From positions 4,310,501 to 4,374,500 of the forward strand of contig NZ_CP120849.1 of the NCBI RefSeq assembly GCF_029581355.1: 64,000 nucleotides of DNA, in the 5' to 3' direction. Both the position numbers and the translations under genes were made by a program. Below the pieces are notes generated by a model, which was given only the letters and a program-made list of their open reading frames with translations, made no database searches and had not been told where the DNA came from. Of this stretch, positions 21,040-28,075 are shown one piece after another. The stretch is from Parabacteroides chongii (lineage in GTDB: Bacteria > Bacteroidota > Bacteroidia > Bacteroidales > Tannerellaceae). Position 1 is the first letter of the stretch. Each line of letters starts with the position of its first letter.

Positions 21040-22134
21040 CTACAACAATGCCCGCATGGTTTGCAATTTGTCTTCGGTCTCCTGCCATTCATCGTTAAGC
21101 ATGGAAGAAGACAATAATCCCCCTCCGGCATAAAGCGTGAATGTATCTTCTTTGATATTCATGCAACGAAGGTTGACATATAAATTGGTTCTGCCTTCCG
21201 GATTCAGCCAGCCGATGAAACCGGAATAGTAACGCCGGTCGTATCCTTCGTGCTCCAGGATAAAGCGGTAAGCATCTTCTTTAGGAAGTCCGCAAACTGC
21301 AGGAGTAGGGTGTAACAGACTGAGCAGACTGCCTAATTTGCTATTACTGTCGAGCTTGAATCTGAAATCACTTTTCAGATGGCATAATGCGCCGGCACGT
21401 GCCGAATAAGGACCTTCCATGGTTGAGTCGATACCCAGCGAAGTCAGCTGGTCGTGAATGTAAGTAGACACCAACTGTTGTTCACGTATGTTTTTTTCAT
21501 CCCAATAGGTCGGCATCTCTCCGTTTTGCAAAGGCTGTGTTCCGGCAAGGGCAACTGTATGCCATTCGCCTTGCTCTCCGGAGAGAATAATTTCGGGTGT
21601 TCCTCCCAACCATGTTCCTGTTTGAGGAGTATGACAGAGATAGACATACGAGCGGATGTACTGTTCGCAAGCTTTGTAAAACGCTTTGGCAGGAGAGAAG
21701 CCGGCTTTCCTGTCGAGTGTCAGACTGCGTGAAAGGACTAGTTTATCGAGCGTTTTTTCCTGCAAAGGTTTGATAAAGGAACCGAAACAATCGGTATAGT
21801 TGTCTTTTGTCTTTCTTTCGGATGAAATTTCAGTTTCATTCGGATGAAACTCTAAATCCATTCGAATGGAGTCATTCGGACAGCTCTCCGGTAACTCGGA
21901 ATAATCGCGCCGGATCAGTACGATCGGACAGTCCCGGCTTACCCGAAAGGGAGCTATGACGAAACCCTGCTGTTCGTTCAGGTCTTCGATATCATATAAA
22001 AGGCAGGCAGAACCGGAAGCTTGCATGACGAACTTGGGAGAATCTTCTCCCGGAATCCGATAAATTGCAAAACTCCGCCCCTGCCTGATCAGTGTATCAA
22101 TAATTTGGTACTTATTTGTTTCCTCTGAAATCAT
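21040..22134 (-). CDS. menF: Isochorismate synthase
   Basis: A 364-residue chorismate-binding enzyme. The conserved C-terminal core is complete: KLVLSRSLTL, GTWLGGTPEIILS, VALAGTQPL, HPTPAVCGLP, and YSGFIGWLNPEGRTNLYVNLRC. It converts chorismate to isochorismate, the first committed step to menaquinone. In this operon it is followed by menD, which favours menaquinone over siderophore use. Its start overlaps the stop of the HAD-thioesterase gene by 4 bases, so the two are translationally coupled. Confidence 0.92.
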   Translation of the reverse strand: MISEETNKYQIIDTLIRQGRSFAIYRIPGEDSPKFVMQASGSACLLYDIEDLNEQQGFVIAPFRVSRDCPIVLIRRDYSELPESCPNDSIRMDLEFHPNETEISSERKTKDNYTDCFGSFIKPLQEKTLDKLVLSRSLTLDRKAGFSPAKAFYKACEQYIRSYVYLCHTPQTGTWLGGTPEIILSGEQGEWHTVALAGTQPLQNGEMPTYWDEKNIREQQLVSTYIHDQLTSLGIDSTMEGPYSARAGALCHLKSDFRFKLDSNSKLGSLLSLLHPTPAVCGLPKEDAYRFILEHEGYDRRYYSGFIGWLNPEGRTNLYVNLRCMNIKEDTFTLYAGGGLLSSSMLNDEWQETEDKLQTMRALL

Positions 22135-23363
22135 TTCTTTTTTAATATACTATTCACTACACGTATGGAAGATACCAGTTTGTCGGTAGAGGTAAACACA
22201 TCCACGTTCCATACATGTGAAGAACGGCCTTTGTGGATAATAGTCCCTACGGCACGAACGGTATCTCCTTCATGGGCCGACGACATGTGGTTGCCGCTGA
22301 CCTGCATGCCGACAACGATCTCGTCCGGTTTTGCCAGGATCATGGAACCCAATCCGGCAACGGTTTCAGCCAGAGCCAACGTGGCACCACCATGCAAGAT
22401 ACCGAAAGGCTGGCGTGTACGTTCGTCGACTGGCATCGTTGCTTCCACACGATCCTCGGAGGCATAGGTATATTGAATACCCAGGTTACCCATCAATGCA
22501 TGTTTGGCACGCATATTCAGCTGGTCCAAAGGAACCTCTGTCGGTTTGATGGCTGCCAGGATCGCAGTCTCCACAGCTACTGCCACACCGTCCATGTCGT
22601 TAGCCAAGGTGGTAAAATCCGTACAGCTCTTCACTGAATCGCGGGCGTTACCCATCGCAACACTGGTGCCTGCAAGCTGCAACATCGGAACGTCGGCAAT
22701 ACCGTCGCCGATGGCAACAACCTGTTCGGTCGTTATTTTCAGCTTTTCCATCAATACGCCCAAGGTGTTTCCTTTGTTGATGAACTGGGGAACCACTTCC
22801 AGGTAATAATCTTCCGACCGGAATACGTCCAGTACGCCATCCAACCGTTTCTTCCAATGATTTTCCAAACCAACCAATTCCTCTTCGTTGTCACTGGCGA
22901 GGACACATTTGCAGGGACTGAAGTCGACAGCCTCCGGGAAATTATCGACACCGATCACACGCATATTGTTCAGGGCTGCTTCTTCCTTCACATGCTTGTT
23001 GTCGGGTTTGTCGGTCAGGATATAATCTTTATGGTAAGTGAAAATGGCAAAATCGTTTTTCTTTGCTTTCTTGTCCAGATAGGGCAGCATTTCCGGATTG
23101 ATACGTTTTTCAAAAAGCAATTCACCTGTTTGTACATTGATGATCTGTCCACCGTTATATGAAAGAATGAAACCACCGTAGTGATCCAGTTCCAGAGCCT
23201 TAGCCAGCGGCATGACTCCGTTGGTCGGTCTGCCGGATGCCAATACAATATGTATTCCCATCTGCTGTACTTTCAGTAAAGCAGCCTGGGTACGGGCAGT
23301 TATCTCTTTATTACTATTGAGCAATGTCCCGTCTACGTCTAAAACTAATAATTTGTACTTCAT
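22131..23363 (-). CDS. HAD phosphatase fused to hotdog thioesterase (probable DHNA-CoA thioesterase)
   Basis: Starting at the ATG at 23363 the protein has 410 residues. The first about 270 are a Cof-type HAD hydrolase (DVDGTLLNSN nucleophile motif, LASGRPTNG, and VAIGDGIADVPML with the metal aspartates). The last about 135 are a hotdog thioesterase with QPFGILHGGATLALAET, very like MenI/YdiI, which releases 1,4-dihydroxy-2-naphthoate from its CoA ester. Because the gene heads the men operon, the thioesterase half probably supplies that step; the HAD substrate is unknown. An in-frame ATG 30 bases upstream lies at or before the promoter -7 box (23391-23398), so the downstream start is preferred. 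Confidence 0.88.
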   Translation of the reverse strand: MKYKLLVLDVDGTLLNSNKEITARTQAALLKVQQMGIHIVLASGRPTNGVMPLAKALELDHYGGFILSYNGGQIINVQTGELLFEKRINPEMLPYLDKKAKKNDFAIFTYHKDYILTDKPDNKHVKEEAALNNMRVIGVDNFPEAVDFSPCKCVLASDNEEELVGLENHWKKRLDGVLDVFRSEDYYLEVVPQFINKGNTLGVLMEKLKITTEQVVAIGDGIADVPMLQLAGTSVAMGNARDSVKSCTDFTTLANDMDGVAVAVETAILAAIKPTEVPLDQLNMRAKHALMGNLGIQYTYASEDRVEATMPVDERTRQPFGILHGGATLALAETVAGLGSMILAKPDEIVVGMQVSGNHMSSAHEGDTVRAVGTIIHKGRSSHVWNVDVFTSTDKLVSSIRVVNSILKKK

Positions 23364-23390
23364 GGCTTGCTGTTTTTTTTGTTTAGATGA

Positions 23391-23398
23391 CAAAGATA
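23391..23398 (-). promoter_or_regulatory. -7 promoter element of the men operon
   Basis: On the minus strand TATCTTTG fits TAnnTTTG and lies 28 bases before the ATG at 23363. With the preceding G it reads GTATCTTTG, which also matches the core recognised by IntDOT-type integrases (GTAnnTTTG). No -33 TTTG is seen at the expected distance. Confidence 0.6.
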
Positions 23399-23719
23399 CT
23401 ACAAAAAAGTGGAATACAGAAGAATGAAGTAATAGAATTGATTTACAGAGGTTTCATTTAAGCAGCCGATTATCTCCAACGCCACCACAATCCTTGCCGA
23501 AGCCAAGTCAAGACGTCGCAACGTTACTTGTTCGTAACCACACCATATAGGTGACGAAATTGGCACGAATGGCAAAACAAGGCGTTGTGATATAGTGAGT
23601 TACTAACAACTCACGCGACAAATCCAGTTACGGAAAAAGATTGCGTCGTTCCTCCGTGTTTTGCGTACCGACGAAGGATTCTTCACCGACTAATTTTGAA
23701 CCTAAAAAAATTAAGGACG
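23399..23719. other. Probable attL and integrase upstream region
   Basis: This 320-base stretch has no convincing gene. It contains the presumed left junction (core-like GTATCTTTG on the minus strand at 23391-23399) and an inverted repeat GTGAGTT (23595-23601) / AACTCAC (23608-23614) upstream of the integrase. Part of it, TAACAACTCAC at 23604-23614, recurs in inverted orientation ahead of xis2c at 27277-27287. These could be arm-type integrase, excisionase or regulator sites. Confidence 0.5.
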
Positions 23720-24955
23720 ATGAAGAGTACATTTTCAGTTATCTACTACCTCAAACGTCAGGTAGTGAAAAAGGACGGGACAGTACCCGTCATGGGACGT
23801 ATCACGGTGGACGGCAGCCAAACACAGTTCAGCTGCAAACTGACCGTCGATCCTAAGCTGTGGGACACCAAAGGAGGACGTGTCACGGGCAGAAGCACGG
23901 CTGCACTCGAAACGAACCGTATGCTCGACAAGATGCGCGTACGCATCAACAAGCACTATCAGGAAATCATGGAGCGTGACAACTTCGTCACTGCGGAAAA
24001 GGTGAAAAACGCCTTTCTTGGACTGGAACACCGCTACCACACGCTATTGCAGGTGTTCCGGCAACACAACGAGGACTATGCCAAGCAGGTGGAGGCAGGC
24101 ATGAAAGCCAAAGGCACGTTTGACAAATACAAGATCGTTTACAAGCACCTGCAAGAGTTCCTCACCATCCGCTACCACGTGAAGGACATCGCCCTGAAAG
24201 AGCTTACCCCCGCTTTCATTTCCGATTTTGAAATGTTCCTGCGCACGGACAAACACTGCTGCACCAACACCGTGTGGCTGTATGTCTGCCCGCTTCGGAC
24301 GATGGTGTTCATCGCCATCAACAATGAGTGGCTCACGCGCGACCCGTTCCGCGAGTATGAAATCAAGAAGGAGGAAACGACCCGCAGCTTTCTGACGAAA
24401 GATGAAATCCGCCTGCTGATGGAAGGTAAGCTGAAGAATGCGAAGCAAGAACTGTATCGTGATTTATACCTGTTCTGCGCCTTCACGGGCTTGTCGTTCG
24501 CCGATATGCGCAACCTGACGGAAGAGAATATCCGCACCTACTTTGACGAACACGAGTGGATAAACATCAACCGCCAGAAGACGGGTGTGGTGTCCAACAT
24601 CCGTATGCTCGACATAGCGAAGCGCATCATCGACAAATACCGTGGGCTGTGTGGGGACGGCAGGATATTCCCCGTACCCCACTATAACACGTGCCTTGCC
24701 GGAATCCGTGCCGTCGCCAAGCGTTGCGGTATCACCAAGCATATTACATGGCATCAAAGCCGCCACACGGCCGCCACGACGGTGTTCCTCTCCAACGGCG
24801 TACCCATCGAAACGGTCAGTTCCATGCTGGGACACAAAAGCATAAAGACAACGCAGATATACGCGAAAATAACCAAAGAGAAGCTCAATCAAGACATGGA
24901 GAACCTTGCCGCGAGATTGAACCAAATCGAAGAATTTGCAGGTCGTACCATCTAA
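23720..24955 (+). CDS. intDOT: IntDOT-type tyrosine recombinase
   Basis: From the ATG at 23720 the protein has 411 residues and begins MKSTFSVIYYLKR; an upstream TTG start would add eight non-homologous residues. It integrates and excises the element. The catalytic set is Arg285, Lys287, His345, Arg348, a second His at about 372 in MLGH, and the nucleophile Tyr381. The first catalytic arginine is replaced by Ser259 in FTGLSFADM, the hallmark substitution of IntDOT. The N-terminal arm-binding and core-binding domains (residues 1 to about 210) are complete, so the enzyme looks functional. Confidence 0.93.
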   Translation: MKSTFSVIYYLKRQVVKKDGTVPVMGRITVDGSQTQFSCKLTVDPKLWDTKGGRVTGRSTAALETNRMLDKMRVRINKHYQEIMERDNFVTAEKVKNAFLGLEHRYHTLLQVFRQHNEDYAKQVEAGMKAKGTFDKYKIVYKHLQEFLTIRYHVKDIALKELTPAFISDFEMFLRTDKHCCTNTVWLYVCPLRTMVFIAINNEWLTRDPFREYEIKKEETTRSFLTKDEIRLLMEGKLKNAKQELYRDLYLFCAFTGLSFADMRNLTEENIRTYFDEHEWININRQKTGVVSNIRMLDIAKRIIDKYRGLCGDGRIFPVPHYNTCLAGIRAVAKRCGITKHITWHQSRHTAATTVFLSNGVPIETVSSMLGHKSIKTTQIYAKITKEKLNQDMENLAARLNQIEEFAGRTI

Positions 24956-24967
24956 AACAGAGAAGCC

Positions 24968-25330
24968 ATGAAACGTGACATAATCATCATTGAGGACAAG
25001 GCGGTCAGCGTAACCGGTAACGATGTATGGATGACCGCCGGAGAAATCGCCAGACTGTTCCACACGGGTGTCCCGGCAGTGAACGCCGCCATCAAAGCCA
25101 TCCTCAAAACGGACGTGCTGAACGACTACGAGGCATGCCGCTACATCCAACTTGAAAACGGTCTGTATGCGGATGTTTACTCGCTTGAGATAATCATCCC
25201 CGTCACCTTTCGGCTGAGCACATACCATGCCCATCTTTTCCGCCGCTGGCTGATGGACAAGGCACTTGCAAAAGACAAGCATACCGCCTACATGTTATTC
25301 GTACATAGCGGAAAAGGCGGTTACTGCTGA
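24968..25330 (+). CDS. RhuM-like helix-turn-helix protein
   Basis: A 120-residue protein with a pattern resembling the N-terminal domain of RhuM-family virulence proteins: a winged-helix-like WMTAGEIARLFHTGVPAVNAAI, a beta segment, then YSLEIIIPVTFRLSTYHAHLFRRWL. It starts 12 bases after the integrase stop and is probably co-transcribed with it. Small proteins of this kind follow the integrase in many Bacteroidales conjugative elements; their function is unknown. Regulation of integration is one guess. Confidence 0.6.
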   Translation: MKRDIIIIEDKAVSVTGNDVWMTAGEIARLFHTGVPAVNAAIKAILKTDVLNDYEACRYIQLENGLYADVYSLEIIIPVTFRLSTYHAHLFRRWLMDKALAKDKHTAYMLFVHSGKGGYC

Positions 25331-25351
25331 AAAGACGATGAAAATCAATTA

Positions 25352-25383
25352 AAAACGGACAACCATCAAGCTGTCCGTTTTAA
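25352..25383 (+). terminator. Rho-independent terminator after the integrase pair
   Basis: AAAACGGACA (25352-25361) and TGTCCGTTTT (25372-25381) form a perfect 10-base stem with a 10-base loop; the stem ends in T and A runs, so it may act on both strands. Confidence 0.82.
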
Positions 25384-25437
25384 CTTTAAAATAGTCAATT
25401 TTGAATATACAAATTATGTGCTAAAGAATATGAGGTA

Positions 25438-26451
25438 TCAAAATTGAGATGGCTTATATAACATCTCATACTTTAACGAGCCACAATCAATGTACATATC
25501 ATATTCCGCAATTCCTTTTTCTTGTGCTATATAATGCAAAGTTTTCTTGTGGATGTTTGAAATTCTCTCTCCATAATAGATTGCTTTAGGAACAATTTTC
25601 AGGCTTGTTGCACGAGAATGTGCGGCAGGTTGTTTCTCTGAATGAATAATACGCCATTCATTTTCATATTCCCACTGTGTGGATTTGTGAATAGCCATTT
25701 TCAAATGCGATAGTGAATCTATATTTTTAACATCCAGCCCCAAGCTCTTTGCTATATACCATTGAATAAAACTATTTGCATCAAAGCGGTTATTATCATA
25801 TATAACAGGCAAGATACAACAATTCATTTCTCCTTGTTCTAATAAGAACCTTAAATCATATTCCAATGCAAACCCTTCATGATTTTGGGCATAGTGACTC
25901 CACATTATAACAGAATCTATGCTTTCACTTAAACATGCTATTGTAGATACGACCTTTAATGTATCCCCCATTTTTAATAGGATTTCTTTCAATATGTTTT
26001 CCATTACAACACTAAAAAGAGCTAATGTCAATGGATTTATGCCGTTACACGATATTACCTGTTTTTTTAAACCTGTCAAATTGTTTCTTCCGAAAAATTG
26101 GATTACACTTGGAGGAAATTCGAAATCTTTAGTTTCAAGTATCTGTTTGAATTGTTCAAGAAATTCTTCTGTACAACAAGCTCTCATTTGCTCTTGAATA
26201 TTATCCAAACTATAATAAACAAGAGTGTCATAGGGGTCATTAAACTTATCAGCAGTAACAGCATAAACCAGATCCTTGTCAAAAGCATCAAGGTTTAATG
26301 TTGAACAACTCCTATATCTATACAGTTTTTGTGGCAACATTGACATCAATGCTGCACTTATAGGATAGATTCGGGATTTTATGTCCTCTTGCTCAATTCC
26401 TTCAGGAATTATTGTGGATTCTAACAATTTTGCAAATTCACTCCGAAGCAT
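25438..26451 (-). CDS. DUF2971 domain-containing protein (cargo)
   Basis: From the ATG at 26451 the protein has 337 residues. DUF2971 signatures are LYRYRS near residue 50, ADKFNDPYDTLVYY, and VIMWSHYAQNHEGFALEYDL. The family is found in mobile elements and defence contexts but has no assigned biochemical activity. The start is chosen because a promoter -7 box TACCTTTG (26472-26479, minus strand) lies 20 bases upstream; earlier in-frame starts would lie before the transcript begins. AT-rich DNA with its own promoter marks it as cargo rather than a transfer gene. Confidence 0.75.
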   Translation of the reverse strand: MLRSEFAKLLESTIIPEGIEQEDIKSRIYPISAALMSMLPQKLYRYRSCSTLNLDAFDKDLVYAVTADKFNDPYDTLVYYSLDNIQEQMRACCTEEFLEQFKQILETKDFEFPPSVIQFFGRNNLTGLKKQVISCNGINPLTLALFSVVMENILKEILLKMGDTLKVVSTIACLSESIDSVIMWSHYAQNHEGFALEYDLRFLLEQGEMNCCILPVIYDNNRFDANSFIQWYIAKSLGLDVKNIDSLSHLKMAIHKSTQWEYENEWRIIHSEKQPAAHSRATSLKIVPKAIYYGERISNIHKKTLHYIAQEKGIAEYDMYIDCGSLKYEMLYKPSQF

Positions 26452-26471
26452 AATGGTATTCGTTTTAACCA

Positions 26472-26479
26472 CAAAGGTA
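26472..26479 (-). promoter_or_regulatory. -7 element of the DUF2971 gene
   Basis: TACCTTTG on the minus strand, 20 bases before the chosen ATG at 26451. Confidence 0.5.
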
Positions 26480-26506
26480 CGCATTTTATTCCGGAATGTC
26501 AGGACA

Positions 26507-26812
26507 TTACTCCATCGGTTTGCGGTAATTCGCCTCCAGCAGTTCACGCAATCCCGATTCGGGGTAAAGCACCTTCCCGCCTAAAAGGATAAAGGGCAAC
26601 ACTCTGTTGTTACGGTATTCCTGCAAGGTACGGCGGCTCACACGGAGCAACTCCGCCACCTCCCTGTCCGTCAGGTAACGTTCCCCGTCCAGCGGTGGAC
26701 GGTAGTTTTCCAAAAATGCAGAGAGCCATTTAGAGCCTTTGCGCATATTCTGCACCACGGTGGCAAGCGGCTCGTCCTCCAGTGTAAAAACATCGTTGTT
26801 CTCGTTCATCAT
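26507..26812 (-). CDS. Excisionase-type helix-turn-helix protein
   Basis: A 101-residue protein with a MerR/excisionase-like winged helix: YLTDREVAELLRVSRRTLQEYRNNRVLPFILLGGKVLYP. It is one of four small HTH proteins of the same fold in 1.6 kb. Its start is preceded directly by the recurring leader motif (minus strand, 26814-26829). It may be a recombination directionality factor or regulator; which one cannot be told from sequence. Confidence 0.8.
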   Translation of the reverse strand: MMNENNDVFTLEDEPLATVVQNMRKGSKWLSAFLENYRPPLDGERYLTDREVAELLRVSRRTLQEYRNNRVLPFILLGGKVLYPESGLRELLEANYRKPME

Positions 26813-26842
26813 AACTTTGGATTCAGTGGGTGAATAATAAGA

Positions 26843-27142
26843 TTACCTGCCGCCGGGATAGAGCGTACCGATAAGCGGAATCAGCCTCCTAACTTCTTCC
26901 GGCTTGTAATAGAACCTGCGGTTTATCTGCGAGTAGCCGATAAGCCGCTTGTCGCGCAACGTCTGCAACGTGCGCGGGCTTATTCTCAACTGCCCGCAGA
27001 CCTCCTCGCCCGTGAGCCATCTTTCCATGCGCCCCGTGTCGCTTTTGCGCCTCAGTGCGGCGACCTTCTCCGAGAGTGCGCCGAATGTCGCCACCATCAT
27101 CTCGAAAGTCTTTTTCTCAATTGATACTATTTCCATATTCAT
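26843..27142 (-). CDS. Excisionase-type helix-turn-helix protein
   Basis: A 99-residue protein from the ATG at 27142. The N-terminal half is helical, then comes the winged helix MERWLTGEEVCGQLRISPRT continuing to NRRFYYKPEEVRRL. The longer upstream reading frame is rejected: it shows no similarity to this family, and a promoter -7 box TACCTTTG (27162-27169, minus strand) lies just ahead of this start. The gene is divergent from xis2c and precedes the other minus-strand HTH gene by 30 bases, probably as one transcript. Confidence 0.8.
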   Translation of the reverse strand: MNMEIVSIEKKTFEMMVATFGALSEKVAALRRKSDTGRMERWLTGEEVCGQLRISPRTLQTLRDKRLIGYSQINRRFYYKPEEVRRLIPLIGTLYPGGR

Positions 27143-27161
27143 GCAATTATCGGTTTGCCCG

Positions 27162-27169
27162 CAAAGGTA
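27162..27169 (-). promoter_or_regulatory. -7 element of the minus-strand HTH gene pair
   Basis: TACCTTTG on the minus strand, 19 bases before the ATG at 27142. Confidence 0.5.
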
Positions 27170-27261
27170 ACGATACACTCCCGGACACGTGCCGTTTTCC
27201 ACTGAAAGGCTGCCTGTTGCGCCGTTTGACCGGGTTACGGAGCCATCTTCCGTAAAAATCT

Positions 27262-27287
27262 TACGTGAGTCACGTAGTGAGTTGTTA
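27262..27287 (+). promoter_or_regulatory. Candidate operator upstream of xis2c
   Basis: A perfect 15-base palindrome TACGTGAGTCACGTA (27262-27276) is followed at once by GTGAGTTGTTA (27277-27287), which also occurs inverted upstream of the integrase. In CTnDOT, RteC activates the xis2c promoter by binding an inverted-repeat site upstream; this is the best candidate in that position, about 70 bases before the ATG. The assignment is inferred. Confidence 0.5.
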
Positions 27288-27344
27288 AAGCCCCTTTTGT
27301 TTATTGCCGAATTTTGCCGCAGATACAAAAAGAAAGGACTGAAT

Positions 27345-27701
27345 ATGAAAGTGATAACAATGGAAAGTTCCGTCTTCCGGTCATTGACGGAACAGATAGC
27401 GGAGATTGCGGCACACGTCCGTGCCGTCTCCGGTGACAAGAGAGCGGCATCGCCCGACAGGTTGCTCACCACACGCGAGGCGGCGCACCTGCTTAACGTG
27501 AGTACCCGCACCCTCCAGCGTATGCGCAGCGAGCAACGCATCGGCTATGTCGTGCTTCGCGGCAAATGCCGCTACCGGCAGTCGGAAATCGACCGCCTGC
27601 TTGATGAGAGTACCGTCAACGAGGACGCGGCGACACCGCAGGAACTGAAACGCAACCACACGTTGCGCACGGGCGGCAACCCCAAAGGAAGGAGGACATA
27701 G
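27345..27701 (+). CDS. xis2c: Excision protein Xis2c-like (helix-turn-helix)
   Basis: A 118-residue basic protein from the ATG at 27345. It carries the same excisionase winged helix (LLTTREAAHLLNVSTRTLQR, then GYVVLRGKCRYRQSEIDRLL) as its neighbours. Position at the head of a plus-strand operon with xis2d, orf3 and exc matches the CTnDOT excision operon, where Xis2c is a recombination directionality factor acting with IntDOT. An upstream extension of the frame lacks family similarity. The palindrome at 27262-27276 probably regulates it. Confidence 0.8.
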   Translation: MKVITMESSVFRSLTEQIAEIAAHVRAVSGDKRAASPDRLLTTREAAHLLNVSTRTLQRMRSEQRIGYVVLRGKCRYRQSEIDRLLDESTVNEDAATPQELKRNHTLRTGGNPKGRRT

Positions 27702-27704
27702 GTC

Positions 27705-28055
27705 ATGGAACTGCTCACACGAAACAACTTCGAAGGCTGGATGCAGAAGTTGATGGAACGGCTCGACCGTCAGGACGAACTGCTGCTGGCGATGAAGGCT
27801 GAGGGGAAACAGCCTACTATCACGGAAAGCATCCGCCTTTTCGACAATCAGGACTTGTGCATGCTGCTTCAGATAAGCAAGCGCACCCTGCAACGCTACC
27901 GCAGTGTCGGCGCATTGCCCTACAAGACACTGGGCAAGAAAACCTATTACAGCGAGGAGGACGTGCTGACATTCCTTTCCAACCATATCAAGGACTTCAA
28001 AAAGGAAGATATAGCCTTCTACAAGGCTCGTATCCATAATTTCTTTCATAAATAA
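27705..28055 (+). CDS. xis2d: Excision protein Xis2d-like (helix-turn-helix)
   Basis: A 116-residue protein starting 3 bases after xis2c. The N-terminal helix (MELLTRNNFEGWMQKLMERL) is followed by the winged helix LCMLLQISKRTLQRYRSVG, KTLGKKTYYSEEDVLTFL. It matches the second small protein of the CTnDOT excision operon, which together with Xis2c and Exc promotes excision and stimulates tra and mob expression. Confidence 0.82.
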   Translation: MELLTRNNFEGWMQKLMERLDRQDELLLAMKAEGKQPTITESIRLFDNQDLCMLLQISKRTLQRYRSVGALPYKTLGKKTYYSEEDVLTFLSNHIKDFKKEDIAFYKARIHNFFHK

Positions 28056-28075
28056 CCCATTAAAACATTTTTCAG

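Noticed and set aside
23696..23719. TTG start for the integrase giving 419 residues
   Set aside because: The ATG at 23720 gives the family length of 411 and catalytic positions equal to IntDOT; the extra eight residues are not conserved.
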